Below, one piece after another: positions 16,013-24,830 of a stretch of 52,676 nt of DNA (within the stretch, counting starts at the first letter, position 1; every line of letters begins with the position of its first letter). Below the pieces are notes generated by a model. That model was not told the DNA's origin. It worked only from the letters and a program-made list of their open reading frames with translations, and ran no database searches. This DNA is from Deltaproteobacteria bacterium (GTDB lineage: Bacteria > Desulfobacterota > GWC2-55-46 > DRQE01), in NCBI GenBank assembly GCA_015492245.1, contig WGFM01000015.1, forward strand, positions 1 to 52,676, read 5' to 3'. Position numbers and translations under genes: made by a program.

Positions 16013-17407
16013 ATGTATAAAGTGATGGTAGTGGATGACGACGAAAGAGTATGCATGGATATTGCAGAAATTCTCGAGCAGGAGGGATACCTTGTTGCAA
16101 CCTTTACGAGTCCCATACATGCTATAAAAACGCTTGAGACAATACCAGATGTGGATCTCGTCCTTACCGACATAAAGATGCCGTCTGTGGATGGCATAGA
16201 GGTGCTGAACATTGCCAGAAACAGGAAGAACCCTGTGCCTGTCATAGTATTCACAGGCTATGGTGATATAGACATTGCCGTGGAGGTGATGAAAAAAGGG
16301 GCGAGTGATTTTCTCTGCAAGCCCATATCACGGAACGAAATGTTGATAAGGGTTAAAAACGCCCTTGAAAAGCAGAAGCTCGCAGAGGAGATAAAGGACC
16401 TCAGAAAAAAACTCACAGGCTATGAGGCATTCCACTCGCTCATCGGGAAGAGCAAAAGGATGCGCGACATCTATGAGCTCATAGATGTGGTCTCTCACAC
16501 AGACTCCACCGTGCTCATTCGTGGAGAGACAGGCACAGGGAAAGAACTTGTGGCACGGGCACTACACAGTGCGGGCGAGAGAAGGAGCAACCCTTTTGTG
16601 GGAATAAGCTGCACCGCACTGCAACCAACCCTTCTTGAAAGTGAGCTGTTCGGCCATGAGAAGGGTGCCTTCACAGGCGCGCATACCGTAAAGATAGGCA
16701 AGCTCGAGTCGGCAGGCGAGGGCACGGTGCTGCTCGACGAGATAGGAGACATGCCTCTCGACCTGCAGGCAAAACTCTTAAGGGTGCTCCAGGAAAAAGA
16801 GTTCGAACGGGTGGGAGGCATAAAGTCCATAAAGCTGAGGGCCCGGATAATAGCATCCACCAACAGAAACCTTGAAGAGGCGGTCAAAGAGGGCAAGTTC
16901 CGAAAAGACCTCTACTACAGGCTCAATGTGGTGCCGATAGAGTTGCCACCACTGAGGGAAAGGGGCGAGGATATAATACTGCTTGCAAACTACTTCCTCG
17001 ATGTGTTCAAAAGGCAATACGACAAGAAGATAGAGGGCTTCGCCCCGTCTGTCATCAGCGAGATGCTCGAGTACGACTGGCCTGGCAATGTGAGGGAGCT
17101 TAAGAATGTTATTGAAAGAACGGTGCTCATAAGCCCCAAGCGCTGGATAGACAGGCTCGCCAAACTGCCATCACATGATGAAAGGCTCAAGCTCTTCGAC
17201 AGAATGCCCATGAACATGCCCTATCTAAGGGCAAAAAAGAGTGTAACCGAGGAGCTGGAGAAGACCTATCTTATACATTACATGCGCCAGGAGAAGGGCT
17301 GCATAAAAAAGGTGGCAAAACTCATGGGGGTAAGCTCCAGAACGGTGAGCAGACAGCTTGAAAAATACGGGCTGCACAAATACCTGTTCAAAAAAAAGAA
17401 CCCCTGA
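16013..17407 (+). CDS. NtrC-type sigma54-dependent response regulator
   Basis: The 464-residue product has a receiver domain (residues 1-120) with phosphoacceptor Asp53 in LVLTDIKMPS, and an AAA+ central domain with Walker A GETGTGKE, the sigma54-contacting GAFTGA loop (residues 218-223) and Walker B VLLDEIGD. A C-terminal helix-turn-helix follows (KKVAKLMGVSSRTVSRQLEKYG). I chose ATG 16013 (MYKVMVVDD) although the longer open frame is in phase, because the receiver begins there; the ribosome binding site is weak (GGAA). It is the natural activator of the sigma54 promoter at 11625-11641, and the palindrome at 11485-11517 is its likely site. Its kinase is probably the hybrid kinase upstream. 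Confidence 0.92.
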   Translation: MYKVMVVDDDERVCMDIAEILEQEGYLVATFTSPIHAIKTLETIPDVDLVLTDIKMPSVDGIEVLNIARNRKNPVPVIVFTGYGDIDIAVEVMKKGASDFLCKPISRNEMLIRVKNALEKQKLAEEIKDLRKKLTGYEAFHSLIGKSKRMRDIYELIDVVSHTDSTVLIRGETGTGKELVARALHSAGERRSNPFVGISCTALQPTLLESELFGHEKGAFTGAHTVKIGKLESAGEGTVLLDEIGDMPLDLQAKLLRVLQEKEFERVGGIKSIKLRARIIASTNRNLEEAVKEGKFRKDLYYRLNVVPIELPPLRERGEDIILLANYFLDVFKRQYDKKIEGFAPSVISEMLEYDWPGNVRELKNVIERTVLISPKRWIDRLAKLPSHDERLKLFDRMPMNMPYLRAKKSVTEELEKTYLIHYMRQEKGCIKKVAKLMGVSSRTVSRQLEKYGLHKYLFKKKNP

Positions 17408-17417
17408 GAGGATGGTC

Positions 17418-18332
17418 CTATCCTGTTTTCACATCTCTCAATGCCTCGATGCCTGCCCTGTATCCCTCGGCTATCATCTCCCTTGCCCTGTGGAACTCGA
17501 AGAAGTTTATGTGCGCCAGCCGTGGCCTTACCAGCACATCCGGTGGGGCCTCTTCGAGGCGCATGCGGGTCAGCTCTGCCTCCATAAGGCTTATGGAGGC
17601 AACAACTATGTCGAACATGGTTGGAGTGGTCCTCTCGAACCACTGGCGGATGTGGGATATGCCGGGTATCTCTTCGATACGGAGCCTTTCGGTCATGAGC
17701 CGTGAAAGGCGATTTTTCTTCACCGGTGGCCTTCTTTCAGCAGCCTCTTTATGTGGCAGCATGCCTGCCTGGTAGTTCAGGTCCACGGCCACAACGAAGT
17801 CTGCCCCGAGTTCCACCGCAGCATCCACGGGCACAGGGTTTACAAGTCCTCCATCTACCAGTATCATCTCACCATCCAAAAGCGGGGTGAATATGCCGGG
17901 TATGGATATGCTCGCCCTTACGGCATCTATCATGTCCCCTTCTTTTATCCTCACCTCCTTGCCTGTGGCAAGGTCTGTGGCCACGGCACAGAATGGCACA
18001 GGAACCTCTTCTATGAGCTGGCTGCCTGCAAGTTCCCTTACAAAGTCCACTATCTTCTTTCCGTCTATGAGCCCCGAGCGTGGAAAGACCACATCTATGA
18101 AGTAAAGTAGCTGTTTCATGTGGAGCTGGTCAGCGATTCGTTCGAGCTCGGCAAGCCTGCCAGAACAGTATATGGCCCCAACCAGTGCACCTATGCTGGT
18201 GCCTGCCACACAATGGATGGGAATGTCTGCCTCCTCCAGTGCCTTTATTACCCCTATATGTGCCCAGCCCCTTGCAGCCCCACCACCAAGGGCAAGCCCC
18301 ACTTTTGATGCCCTTCTCTTCCTACCAAGCAT
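17418..18332 (-). CDS. Patatin-like phospholipase/esterase (RssA/YchK type)
   Basis: A cytoplasmic patatin-fold serine hydrolase of 304 residues. Catalytic features are clear: oxyanion loop GGGAARG (residues 16-22), nucleophile Ser46 in GTSIG and Asp160 in the DGG motif (ILVDGGLVNPVP). The ATG at 18332 is preferred over a longer frame because it starts MLGRKRRASKVGLALGGG and follows AGGAA; it overlaps the end of the preceding transferase gene by 11 nt. Bacterial members hydrolyse lipid esters and some are regulatory; the substrate is not evident. It is the last gene of the PTS operon. Confidence 0.88.
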   Translation of the reverse strand: MLGRKRRASKVGLALGGGAARGWAHIGVIKALEEADIPIHCVAGTSIGALVGAIYCSGRLAELERIADQLHMKQLLYFIDVVFPRSGLIDGKKIVDFVRELAGSQLIEEVPVPFCAVATDLATGKEVRIKEGDMIDAVRASISIPGIFTPLLDGEMILVDGGLVNPVPVDAAVELGADFVVAVDLNYQAGMLPHKEAAERRPPVKKNRLSRLMTERLRIEEIPGISHIRQWFERTTPTMFDIVVASISLMEAELTRMRLEEAPPDVLVRPRLAHINFFEFHRAREMIAEGYRAGIEALRDVKTG

Positions 18333-18993
18333 ACAGCAATTTTCCTGCAAAGGAAGAACTCTGAAGCCTTCTGCCACCTCTTTCCGAGAGCCTCTTGAGC
18401 CCACCGAGGTCGTCCACATCATACCAGCCATCTATCAGTGCAAAGTCTATCGAAAGATAACGGGCCCTTCTGAGTGTACACTCAAGCACCCTCTCCGTGC
18501 TCCATGGTATATCCAGGAACAACCCTTTGTATGGATACTTGAGTCCTATGAGATAGTAGCCTCCATCTGCTGCAGGCCCTATGGCGCAGTCCTTTCTCAA
18601 GAGCATCTTGAACGCCTTCTCCACATGGTTCAACGGTATATCGGGGCTATCACTCCCTATGGTTACAATCCGTCTGTATCCCATAAGAAAGAGCCTCGAG
18701 AAGACATTGAGTATCCTATCACCAAGGCTGCTCCCCTTCTGTGGCAGAAGTGGGGCAACATCTTTTAGCACCCCTGGTATGGCCGAAAGCAGCCCCTCTT
18801 CTGTATAGAACCCATAGATGTCTGCATCTTTCAGTTCCTTCAGGGATGTGAAAAGGTCCACAAGGAACAGCCTGTACAGGCTGAAGGCATCCTGTCTTGT
18901 GAGAGGTGGGCAGAGCCTTGTCTTGACTCTACCGATGGATGGCAACCTGAACATGACCGCAAGGGCAGGTCTGTCTGCACGAAAAGAAGGCAT
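18322..18993 (-). CDS. TIGR04282/DUF2064 family transferase (nucleotidyl- or glycosyltransferase-like)
   Basis: The 223-residue product opens with ALAVMFRLPSIGRVKTRLCPPLT, the signature of the TIGR04282 arsenosugar/DUF2064 family, a GT-A fold related to CofC nucleotidyltransferases. It has the metal-binding-type stretch IGSDSPDIPLNHVEKAF and GPAADGGYYLIGLK. The start ATG at 18993 gives the normal N-terminus; a GTG further upstream near the ptsI stop is an alternative. Substrate is unknown; proteins of this family occur with radical-SAM or glycosylation systems, which are not seen here. It lies 32 nt after ptsI. Confidence 0.78.
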   Translation of the reverse strand: MPSFRADRPALAVMFRLPSIGRVKTRLCPPLTRQDAFSLYRLFLVDLFTSLKELKDADIYGFYTEEGLLSAIPGVLKDVAPLLPQKGSSLGDRILNVFSRLFLMGYRRIVTIGSDSPDIPLNHVEKAFKMLLRKDCAIGPAADGGYYLIGLKYPYKGLFLDIPWSTERVLECTLRRARYLSIDFALIDGWYDVDDLGGLKRLSERGGRRLQSSSFAGKLLYAW

Positions 18994-19025
18994 ATTCTTA
19001 CAGGGTGTCCTTCCTGGGGGCACCG

Positions 19026-20801
19026 TCAGTACACGCTCCGGAACTCTTCTTTGTAGAAGTCCTTGAGCATGGAGGCAACGAATCCTTCCACCTCTGTGGC
19101 TGTGGAGAACTGGAGCACCCTTTCTGTTATCTCCTGTGCGTCTCTGTAGTTTATAGACCTTATGAGGCGCTTTACCTTCAGCAACGAGTTTGAGTTCATG
19201 CTCAACTGTTCTATACCAAGCCCTATGAATATAAGGGCATGTTCTATCTCTCCTGCCATCTCTCCACACACGCTCACCTCTATGTTGTGCTTCCTTGCAG
19301 AGTCCACAACCCCTTTTATAATCCTCAGAACCGCTGGATGGAAGGGCTCATAGAGATATGCCACATGCTCGTTCACCCTGTCTATGGCAAGGGAGTACTG
19401 AAGAAGGTCGTTTGTTCCTATGGAGAAGAAGTCGACCTCCTGTGCGAGCAGATCAGCTATCAGGGCAGCAGATGGCACCTCTATCATGACACCAACCTTT
19501 ATATTATCATCAAAGCCCTTACCCTCCCTTTTCAGTTCTTCTTTGGCCTCCCCAAGATATGCCTTTGCCCTCCTTATCTCTTCTATGCCAGAAATCATGG
19601 GAAACATAATCTTTATATTCCCATCTTTCGATGCCCTCAGTATGGCACGCAGCTGGGTTCTGAATATATCGGGTCTTTTAAAGCAGAACCTTATGGCACG
19701 CAACCCCATGGCAGGGTTTATCTCTACAGAGGGCTCCATGGGAAGAAACTTGTCTCCCCCGAGGTCCAGGGTGCGTATGACCACGGGCCTGGGGTTCATG
19801 AGCCTTGCAACATAGCTGTATGCCGCAAGGTGTTCCTCTTCTGTGGGAAGATTCTTCCTGTTAAGATAGAGAAACTCACTTCTATAAAGCCCTATACCTT
19901 CTGCACCATGTTCCAGAAGAGAACCGATTTCCTCTGCTATCTCTATGTTACCAAGCAGTTTTATCCTTTTTCCGTCGAGGGTCTCGGCCGGCATATCCTT
20001 GTAGTGATGGAGCATCCGGTTGTACTGTTCGTACCTCTGGCTGCGCTTTCTGTATACATCCATGACACCCTTTGACGGATTGATTATGACGGCACCTGTC
20101 AGGCCATCCACTATCACCGTATCTCCCGTTCTTGCCCTGCGTGTTATATCCTCAAGCCCCACCACCGCAGGAATCTCCAGAGACCTTGCCATTATGGCGG
20201 TATGCGATGTCTTGCCTCCCACATCGGTAAGAAATGCGAGCACCTTGGTGCGCGACATCTGTGCCGTATCGGTTGGCGAGAGTTCATGTGCCACTATAAT
20301 CGAGGGCTCGTCTATCTCTGTTATAGAGGCTCTCTTTTGTCCAGAAAGGTTCATAATGATTCTGTCCACTATGTGCTCTATGTCCTGGCTTCTTTCCTTG
20401 AAGTAGCGGTCATCCATGCTATCGAAGAGTTCCACAATGTCTTTGAGCACCTCTTTCAATGCCCACTCGGCGTTCATCTTCTTCTCTTTTACGAGTCTTT
20501 TAGTTTCGTCTATCAGCATCTGGTCTCCCAGTATCATAAGGTAGGCGTCTATAATTGCTATGTGCTCTTTTGCCTTGCCCTCGTCTTTGAGCCTGTTCTT
20601 TATCCTTTCGAGCTGCTCTCTCGAGGTGTTGAGTGCCTCTTCGAATCTTCTTATCTCCTCGCCCGTGGCAGACTGGTCTATATGGCAGTACTTTACCGTA
20701 TCAGGCACCCTGCTATCTACCACATACACCCTGCCTATAACTATACCAGGTGATACCCCTATGCCTCTTACCAGTATGGTATCTCTCTTATGCTCACTCA
20801 T
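19026..20801 (-). CDS. ptsI: PTS enzyme I (phosphoenolpyruvate-protein phosphotransferase)
   Basis: Enzyme I takes phosphate from phosphoenolpyruvate and passes it to HPr. The 591-residue product has the active-site His in GGKTSHTAIMARS (about residue 200), the PEP-binding C-terminal domain with EGIGLYRSEFLYL and IMFPMISGIEE, and the catalytic Cys region EVSVCGEMAGE. I chose ATG 20801, which overlaps the HPr stop by 8 nt; a GTG at 20807 is in frame. It lacks the GAF domain of the nitrogen-type PtsP, so it is the classical form. Confidence 0.95.
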   Translation of the reverse strand: MSEHKRDTILVRGIGVSPGIVIGRVYVVDSRVPDTVKYCHIDQSATGEEIRRFEEALNTSREQLERIKNRLKDEGKAKEHIAIIDAYLMILGDQMLIDETKRLVKEKKMNAEWALKEVLKDIVELFDSMDDRYFKERSQDIEHIVDRIIMNLSGQKRASITEIDEPSIIVAHELSPTDTAQMSRTKVLAFLTDVGGKTSHTAIMARSLEIPAVVGLEDITRRARTGDTVIVDGLTGAVIINPSKGVMDVYRKRSQRYEQYNRMLHHYKDMPAETLDGKRIKLLGNIEIAEEIGSLLEHGAEGIGLYRSEFLYLNRKNLPTEEEHLAAYSYVARLMNPRPVVIRTLDLGGDKFLPMEPSVEINPAMGLRAIRFCFKRPDIFRTQLRAILRASKDGNIKIMFPMISGIEEIRRAKAYLGEAKEELKREGKGFDDNIKVGVMIEVPSAALIADLLAQEVDFFSIGTNDLLQYSLAIDRVNEHVAYLYEPFHPAVLRIIKGVVDSARKHNIEVSVCGEMAGEIEHALIFIGLGIEQLSMNSNSLLKVKRLIRSINYRDAQEITERVLQFSTATEVEGFVASMLKDFYKEEFRSVY

Positions 20802-21072
20802 CTTCACCGAATCTGCTGTCTATGAGTTCTCCCAGTTTTGTCATTGCCCTGTGGGCATCCTCGCCACAGGCCCTTATGGTTATCTTAGAGCCACAGGCTG
20901 CGGCAAGTATGAGTATGCCCATAATACTCTTTCCGTTCACCTCTTTACCGTCCTTCTCCACGAATATATCCGAGTCGAATTTGTTGGCCAGCTGCACAAA
21001 CCTTGAAGCAGCCCTTGCGTGCAATCCGAGTCTGTTCTTTATGGTGAATGTTTTCTTTGCAACCTTTCTCAT
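20794..21072 (-). CDS. ptsH: Phosphocarrier protein HPr
   Basis: The 92-residue product carries phosphate from enzyme I to the EIIA proteins. The phosphorylation site is His18 in GLHARAAS. A Ser49 in VNGKSIMGILIL corresponds to regulatory Ser46 of Gram-positive HPr, the target of HPr kinase, which is encoded six genes upstream. It lies 12 nt after the EIIB gene. Confidence 0.95.
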   Translation of the reverse strand: MRKVAKKTFTIKNRLGLHARAASRFVQLANKFDSDIFVEKDGKEVNGKSIMGILILAAACGSKITIRACGEDAHRAMTKLGELIDSRFGEDE

Positions 21073-21084
21073 CGAGTCTATATA

Positions 21085-21567
21085 TCACTCCCTGTTCTCT
21101 CTTTTTATATATGGCACAGGGGTGCGTGTTGGCAGATCCCTTATATCTATCCTTACACCGAGGCGTTTGAGTCTTTCTATTATCTCCTCGTCCTCTTTGT
21201 TCAGTATTACCGATGGACAGAGCATCCTGCCCTCTCCGTCCCCGTGGTGTATGTTGCCAAGGTTCAGACACCTGTATGTAAGCCCTGCTTCGTAGAGCCT
21301 CAAGGCATCTTTCAGATTTCCTACAACCAGTATGGCCCTTGCATCTCTAAAGTCTCCGCAACTCGCACCCCTTGCGACCTCGCTTATACCCTTGATAACC
21401 ACTTTGAGTCCCTCCTCGCTGCACTCTCTTATTATGGCTGCCCTGAGGCTGTCCCTTGCCACCTCATCAGATACCACCACGAGCATGTCTGCCTTCATGA
21501 ACGGTATCCATGAACCAAGCAGCTGTCCATGCAAAAGCCTGTCGTCTACCCTGATGAGCAGGATCAT
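21085..21567 (-). CDS. PTS mannose-family EIIB component
   Basis: A 160-residue mannose/fructose/sorbose-type EIIB protein. The N-terminal RVDDRLLHGQLLGSW has the phosphorylated His13. The fold ends near IVRIDIRDLPTR-like sequence, as in other members. It overlaps the EIIA stop by 4 nt (ATGA). No EIIC or EIID permease gene is in the window, so it may act in regulation or work with a permease encoded elsewhere. Confidence 0.9.
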   Translation of the reverse strand: MILLIRVDDRLLHGQLLGSWIPFMKADMLVVVSDEVARDSLRAAIIRECSEEGLKVVIKGISEVARGASCGDFRDARAILVVGNLKDALRLYEAGLTYRCLNLGNIHHGDGEGRMLCPSVILNKEDEEIIERLKRLGVRIDIRDLPTRTPVPYIKRENRE

Positions 21568-21968
21568 CTCTTTCCTTTCAGCATTTTGCTCGCAAAGATT
21601 ATGCTCTTTCTACCCTCTTCGTTGAGCTTTGCCACAAGCTCTTTGAAACTCATCTCTTCTCTCTTGTTGACAAACTTCAGAAGAAGCGGAAGATTCACCC
21701 CTGCGATCACCTCTATCCTGCCTTCTTCCAGGAATGTGAGTGCTATATTTGTTGGTGTTCCTCCGAACATATCGGTAAATATGATTATTCCATCGTCTCT
21801 GTTCAACCTTGCTATGGCCTCTCTTATCCGGGCGAATATATCCTCTGTGGAGTCTCTGCGCCCTATCGCTATGGTTTCCATGTCATCCATCTTGCCGGCA
21901 ATACTGGCCACCACATCTACGAATGTTTGCGCAAGCTCTCCATGGGTTATTATTATTCCTCCTGTCAT
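21564..21968 (-). CDS. PTS mannose-family EIIA component
   Basis: A 134-residue single-domain EIIA of the mannose family. His9 in IIITHGELA is the phosphorylation site, and the FTDMFGGTPTNIALTF motif is diagnostic. It is expected to receive phosphate from HPr and pass it to the EIIB encoded just downstream. In related Gram-negative operons these soluble components are encoded beside rapZ and hprK and are considered regulatory. Confidence 0.93.
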   Translation of the reverse strand: MTGGIIITHGELAQTFVDVVASIAGKMDDMETIAIGRRDSTEDIFARIREAIARLNRDDGIIIFTDMFGGTPTNIALTFLEEGRIEVIAGVNLPLLLKFVNKREEMSFKELVAKLNEEGRKSIIFASKMLKGKR

Positions 21969-21979
21969 GGGGGCATATC

Positions 21980-22840
21980 CTACTTTTCTATATCCCGGTG
22001 TCTCTTTCGTATATCCACCGGTATATCCTCGAGCTCTTTAGATAGTCTTTCCACTATGGCAACGGAGCGATGTTTTCCACCCGTGCATCCTACAGCTATT
22101 GTAAGGTAGGCCTTTCCCTCCTTCCAGTAGAGTGGAACAAGATAGTTCAGCAGCCCTTTGAATCTATCCACAAACTCTTCTGCCTCCTTGCGATGGAATA
22201 CAAACTCTCCAACCCTTTCATCCCTTCCGTCAAGCCCCTTGAACTCCTCTACAAAATAGGGATTTGGCAGGAACCTCACATCCATCACTATATCCGCATC
22301 TGCCGGGAGTCCATAACGGTAGCCAAAAGAAAGAAGGTTCAGTATCATGCGACCTGCATCAACAGGGGTAGAGAAGTATTCCCGTATATATTCTTTCAGC
22401 TGATGCACCGTAAAGTGTGTTGTATCTATAATCCTGTCGGCACTGGCCTTTAGCTCATCGAGCAGTTCCCTTTCCTTTGTTATGCCTTCAAGCGGGTTAT
22501 CCACATCTGCCAGGGGATGCCTTCTTCTCGTCTCGCTGAATCTTCTTACCAGCGCACTATCGTCTGCATCGAGATATATCAGTTCTCCCCTATAGCCTTC
22601 CTTCTTTATGGCCCTGTATATGGAAGGGAACTCTTTCAGAAACCCCCTCTCTCTCGCATCAACCACTATGGCCACCCTTGTAATCTCTCTGCTCCGGGCA
22701 ATGAGGTCAAGAAACTTCGGTAGAAGGGTTACAGGCAGATTGTCCACACAGAAGAACCCTATATCCTCGAGCACCTTTATTGCGGTGCTCTTTCCTGCCC
22801 CCGAGGGTCCTGTGAGTACTACCAGCTGTATGTATCTCAA
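21980..22840 (-). CDS. rapZ: RapZ/YvcJ family P-loop nucleotide-binding protein
   Basis: RapZ is an ATP/GTP-binding regulator; in E. coli it controls glmS through small RNAs. The 286-residue product has Walker A GPSGAGKST (residues 11-19), DNLP and YLDADDSALVRRFSETRRRHPL. The C-terminal part carries CTGGKHRSVAIVE. The start is a TTG overlapping the hprK stop as TTGA, preceded by purine-rich GAAGGCAAGAGG. Linkage to PTS genes and rpoN is conserved across Proteobacteria. Confidence 0.93.
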   Translation of the reverse strand: MRYIQLVVLTGPSGAGKSTAIKVLEDIGFFCVDNLPVTLLPKFLDLIARSREITRVAIVVDARERGFLKEFPSIYRAIKKEGYRGELIYLDADDSALVRRFSETRRRHPLADVDNPLEGITKERELLDELKASADRIIDTTHFTVHQLKEYIREYFSTPVDAGRMILNLLSFGYRYGLPADADIVMDVRFLPNPYFVEEFKGLDGRDERVGEFVFHRKEAEEFVDRFKGLLNYLVPLYWKEGKAYLTIAVGCTGGKHRSVAIVERLSKELEDIPVDIRKRHRDIEK

Positions 22841-23778
22841 CCTCTTGCCTTCTTAAGTCTCTTTGGTGGCACAGGTATAAGGTTTTCCAGGAGTTCCTTT
22901 CCTGTTGGATACCCCATTATGTTAAGCAACTGATTCCTTGCGGCAACCTCAACTATGGTTGCCACACTTCGTCCAGGGCTTACAGGCACCTTAAGGTGCG
23001 GCAGTTCCACACCGAGTATCTCGCAGGTACTCTCCTCGATACCTATCCTCTCATAATCTCCCTTTGGGTTCCAGTGGACGAGCTCCACCACTATATCCAT
23101 CTGTTTCTTCTCTCTTATGGCTGTTATGCCGAATATGTCCTTGACATTCATAATCCCTATGCCCCGCACCTCTATATGGTAAGGTATCTTGTCAGATGCC
23201 ATGCCGAAAAGGGTTGATGGGTATATCTTCTTTACAATCACTGCATCGTCTGCAACGAGTCTGTAACCTCTTGATATGAGGTCCAGTGCGCACTCACTCT
23301 TTCCTATTCCGCTTTTGCCTGTAATGAGCACTCCTATGCCGAGTATATCCACCAGCACCCCGTGCACCAGTGTTGTTGGAGCGAGCCTTTCCTCGAGAAA
23401 CTTTATAAGCCTCTCTATGAACACCGAGGAGGTAAGATGTGTGGCCAGAACAGGTATGCCTTCCTTTTCTGCAAACCTTATAAGTTCTCTTGGCGGACGC
23501 AACCCCCTTGTTATAACCATAGCAGGCACTGTGCGTGGGAAGACCTTGAGGGTCTCCCTTCTTTTCTTCTCACCAAGGTTGTTGAGGTACCTTATCTCGG
23601 CCGCACCGAGTATCTGTATCCTTTCGGCATGGAGCAACTCTTCTATGAGCCCTGTAAGGAGCAGCCCTGTCTTCTGTATCCTCGGGGTTCTAACGCTCTT
23701 GGAAAGCAGCTTCTCATCTGTAAGAGAACGCAACCCCAGGGTTCTTTCCTTAAGAAGCTCTTTTATCTTTACAGCCAT
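22837..23778 (-). CDS. hprK: HPr kinase/phosphorylase
   Basis: HprK phosphorylates and dephosphorylates the regulatory serine of HPr. The 313-residue product has an N-terminal domain (about 1-130), His139 in VHG, the P-loop GKSGIGKSECALDLI (residues 154-168) and the signature EVRGIGIMNVKDIFG. Its ATG shares one base with the ptsN stop (TAATG). The intact Ser49 site in the linked HPr supports function. Confidence 0.94.
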   Translation of the reverse strand: MAVKIKELLKERTLGLRSLTDEKLLSKSVRTPRIQKTGLLLTGLIEELLHAERIQILGAAEIRYLNNLGEKKRRETLKVFPRTVPAMVITRGLRPPRELIRFAEKEGIPVLATHLTSSVFIERLIKFLEERLAPTTLVHGVLVDILGIGVLITGKSGIGKSECALDLISRGYRLVADDAVIVKKIYPSTLFGMASDKIPYHIEVRGIGIMNVKDIFGITAIREKKQMDIVVELVHWNPKGDYERIGIEESTCEILGVELPHLKVPVSPGRSVATIVEVAARNQLLNIMGYPTGKELLENLIPVPPKRLKKARG

Positions 23779-24257
23779 TATGCTATAGCACTTTTGAGGA
23801 CCTTGTTGTCCTCCTCCTTTATTATTCTGAATATATCCTCTTTTGTTGAAGCCTTTATCAGTCTCTTTCTGAAGGCACCATCCTTGAGAAGTCTCGATAT
23901 ACTTGCAAGTACTTTGAGGTGCAACACAGTGGAATCCTCAGGAGCGACTATGAGGAAGAATATATGGACAGGTCTGTTATCCATTGATTGAAAGTTAACC
24001 CCCCTCTTGCTTCTTCCAAAGGCCACCACAATCCCTTCGATACCCTTTATCTTGGTATGTGGTATGGCCACACCGTGTCCTATCCCGGTGCTACCGAGCT
24101 TTTCTCTCTCCAGAAGCAGTTCAAGGAGCCTTTCCTTGTTGATGCCCTCCACCCTGTCGGCAACCTCTTCTGACATCTCCTCCAGCACCTCTCTTTTTTC
24201 CTTTCCCTTCAGTTCGGGAATTATGAACTCCTTTGCAAGAACATCGGTAACCTTCAT
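23778..24257 (-). CDS. ptsN: PTS EIIA-Ntr (PtsN)
   Basis: A 159-residue nitrogen-type EIIA with the phosphorylation site His67 in GHGVAIPHTK and the usual VVAFGRSKRGVNF. EIIA-Ntr is a phosphate-responsive regulator of potassium transport, nitrogen and envelope functions in Proteobacteria. The gene follows hpf in the conserved lptB-rpoN-hpf-ptsN arrangement. Confidence 0.94.
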   Translation of the reverse strand: MKVTDVLAKEFIIPELKGKEKREVLEEMSEEVADRVEGINKERLLELLLEREKLGSTGIGHGVAIPHTKIKGIEGIVVAFGRSKRGVNFQSMDNRPVHIFFLIVAPEDSTVLHLKVLASISRLLKDGAFRKRLIKASTKEDIFRIIKEEDNKVLKSAIA

Positions 24258-24275
24258 TTTATGTGTCCACCCTCT

Positions 24276-24803
24276 CTATTTTGTTCGTGTCTCTATGAGT
24301 CCAAGGTTTCCATCCTCTCTCCTGTAAAGAACATTTATTGTGCTTGTGGAAGAATCTGTGTAGACCAGAAAATTCCTCCTCGAAAGCTCCATCTGGAGTG
24401 TTGCCTCCTCCAGTGTCATGGGTTTGGCGAACATGTTCTCTATCTTGACCACCCTCGGGGTCTTTTCTACCTCGGTGGTGGCTGGCATGTAGCCTACCTT
24501 GACACTTTCTGTGTGTTTACGGTTTTTGATCTTCTCTTTATGTCTCCTCACCTGTTTTTCAAGTTTATCCATGGCAAGATCTATTGCAGAGTACATGTCC
24601 TGTGTTTCCTCGCGGGCATTTATACTTATATTCTTTGCAACCACAGTTGCCTCTGCAATGTGTCGTATCTTCTCCACAAAGAGCACCCAGTGCACCTCTA
24701 TGGGTTCATCCAGATACTTCTCGATTCTTCTGGTCTTCTCCTCTGCATACTGTTTCAGAGGCTCTGAAGATTCCATGTGTCTGAAAGTAACTGTAATACG
24801 CAT
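24276..24803 (-). CDS. hpf: Ribosome hibernation-promoting factor, long form
   Basis: The 175-residue product has an N-terminal S30AE/HPF domain (about 1-100) and a C-terminal ribosome-dimerisation domain (about 120-172, with the conserved PMTLEEATLQMELSRRNFLVYTD), which marks the long form that forms 100S particles alone. It is cotranscribed with rpoN, 27 nt downstream. Confidence 0.93.
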   Translation of the reverse strand: MRITVTFRHMESSEPLKQYAEEKTRRIEKYLDEPIEVHWVLFVEKIRHIAEATVVAKNISINAREETQDMYSAIDLAMDKLEKQVRRHKEKIKNRKHTESVKVGYMPATTEVEKTPRVVKIENMFAKPMTLEEATLQMELSRRNFLVYTDSSTSTINVLYRREDGNLGLIETRTK

Positions 24804-24830
24804 GGCAACTCCTCCACCACTTTTATTTTT

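Noticed and set aside
17408-17432. Short AGGAT/ATCCT hairpin followed by TTTT between the regulator and patatin genes
   Set aside because: The stem is only 5 bp, the T run is interrupted, and it overlaps the patatin stop; too weak to call a terminator.
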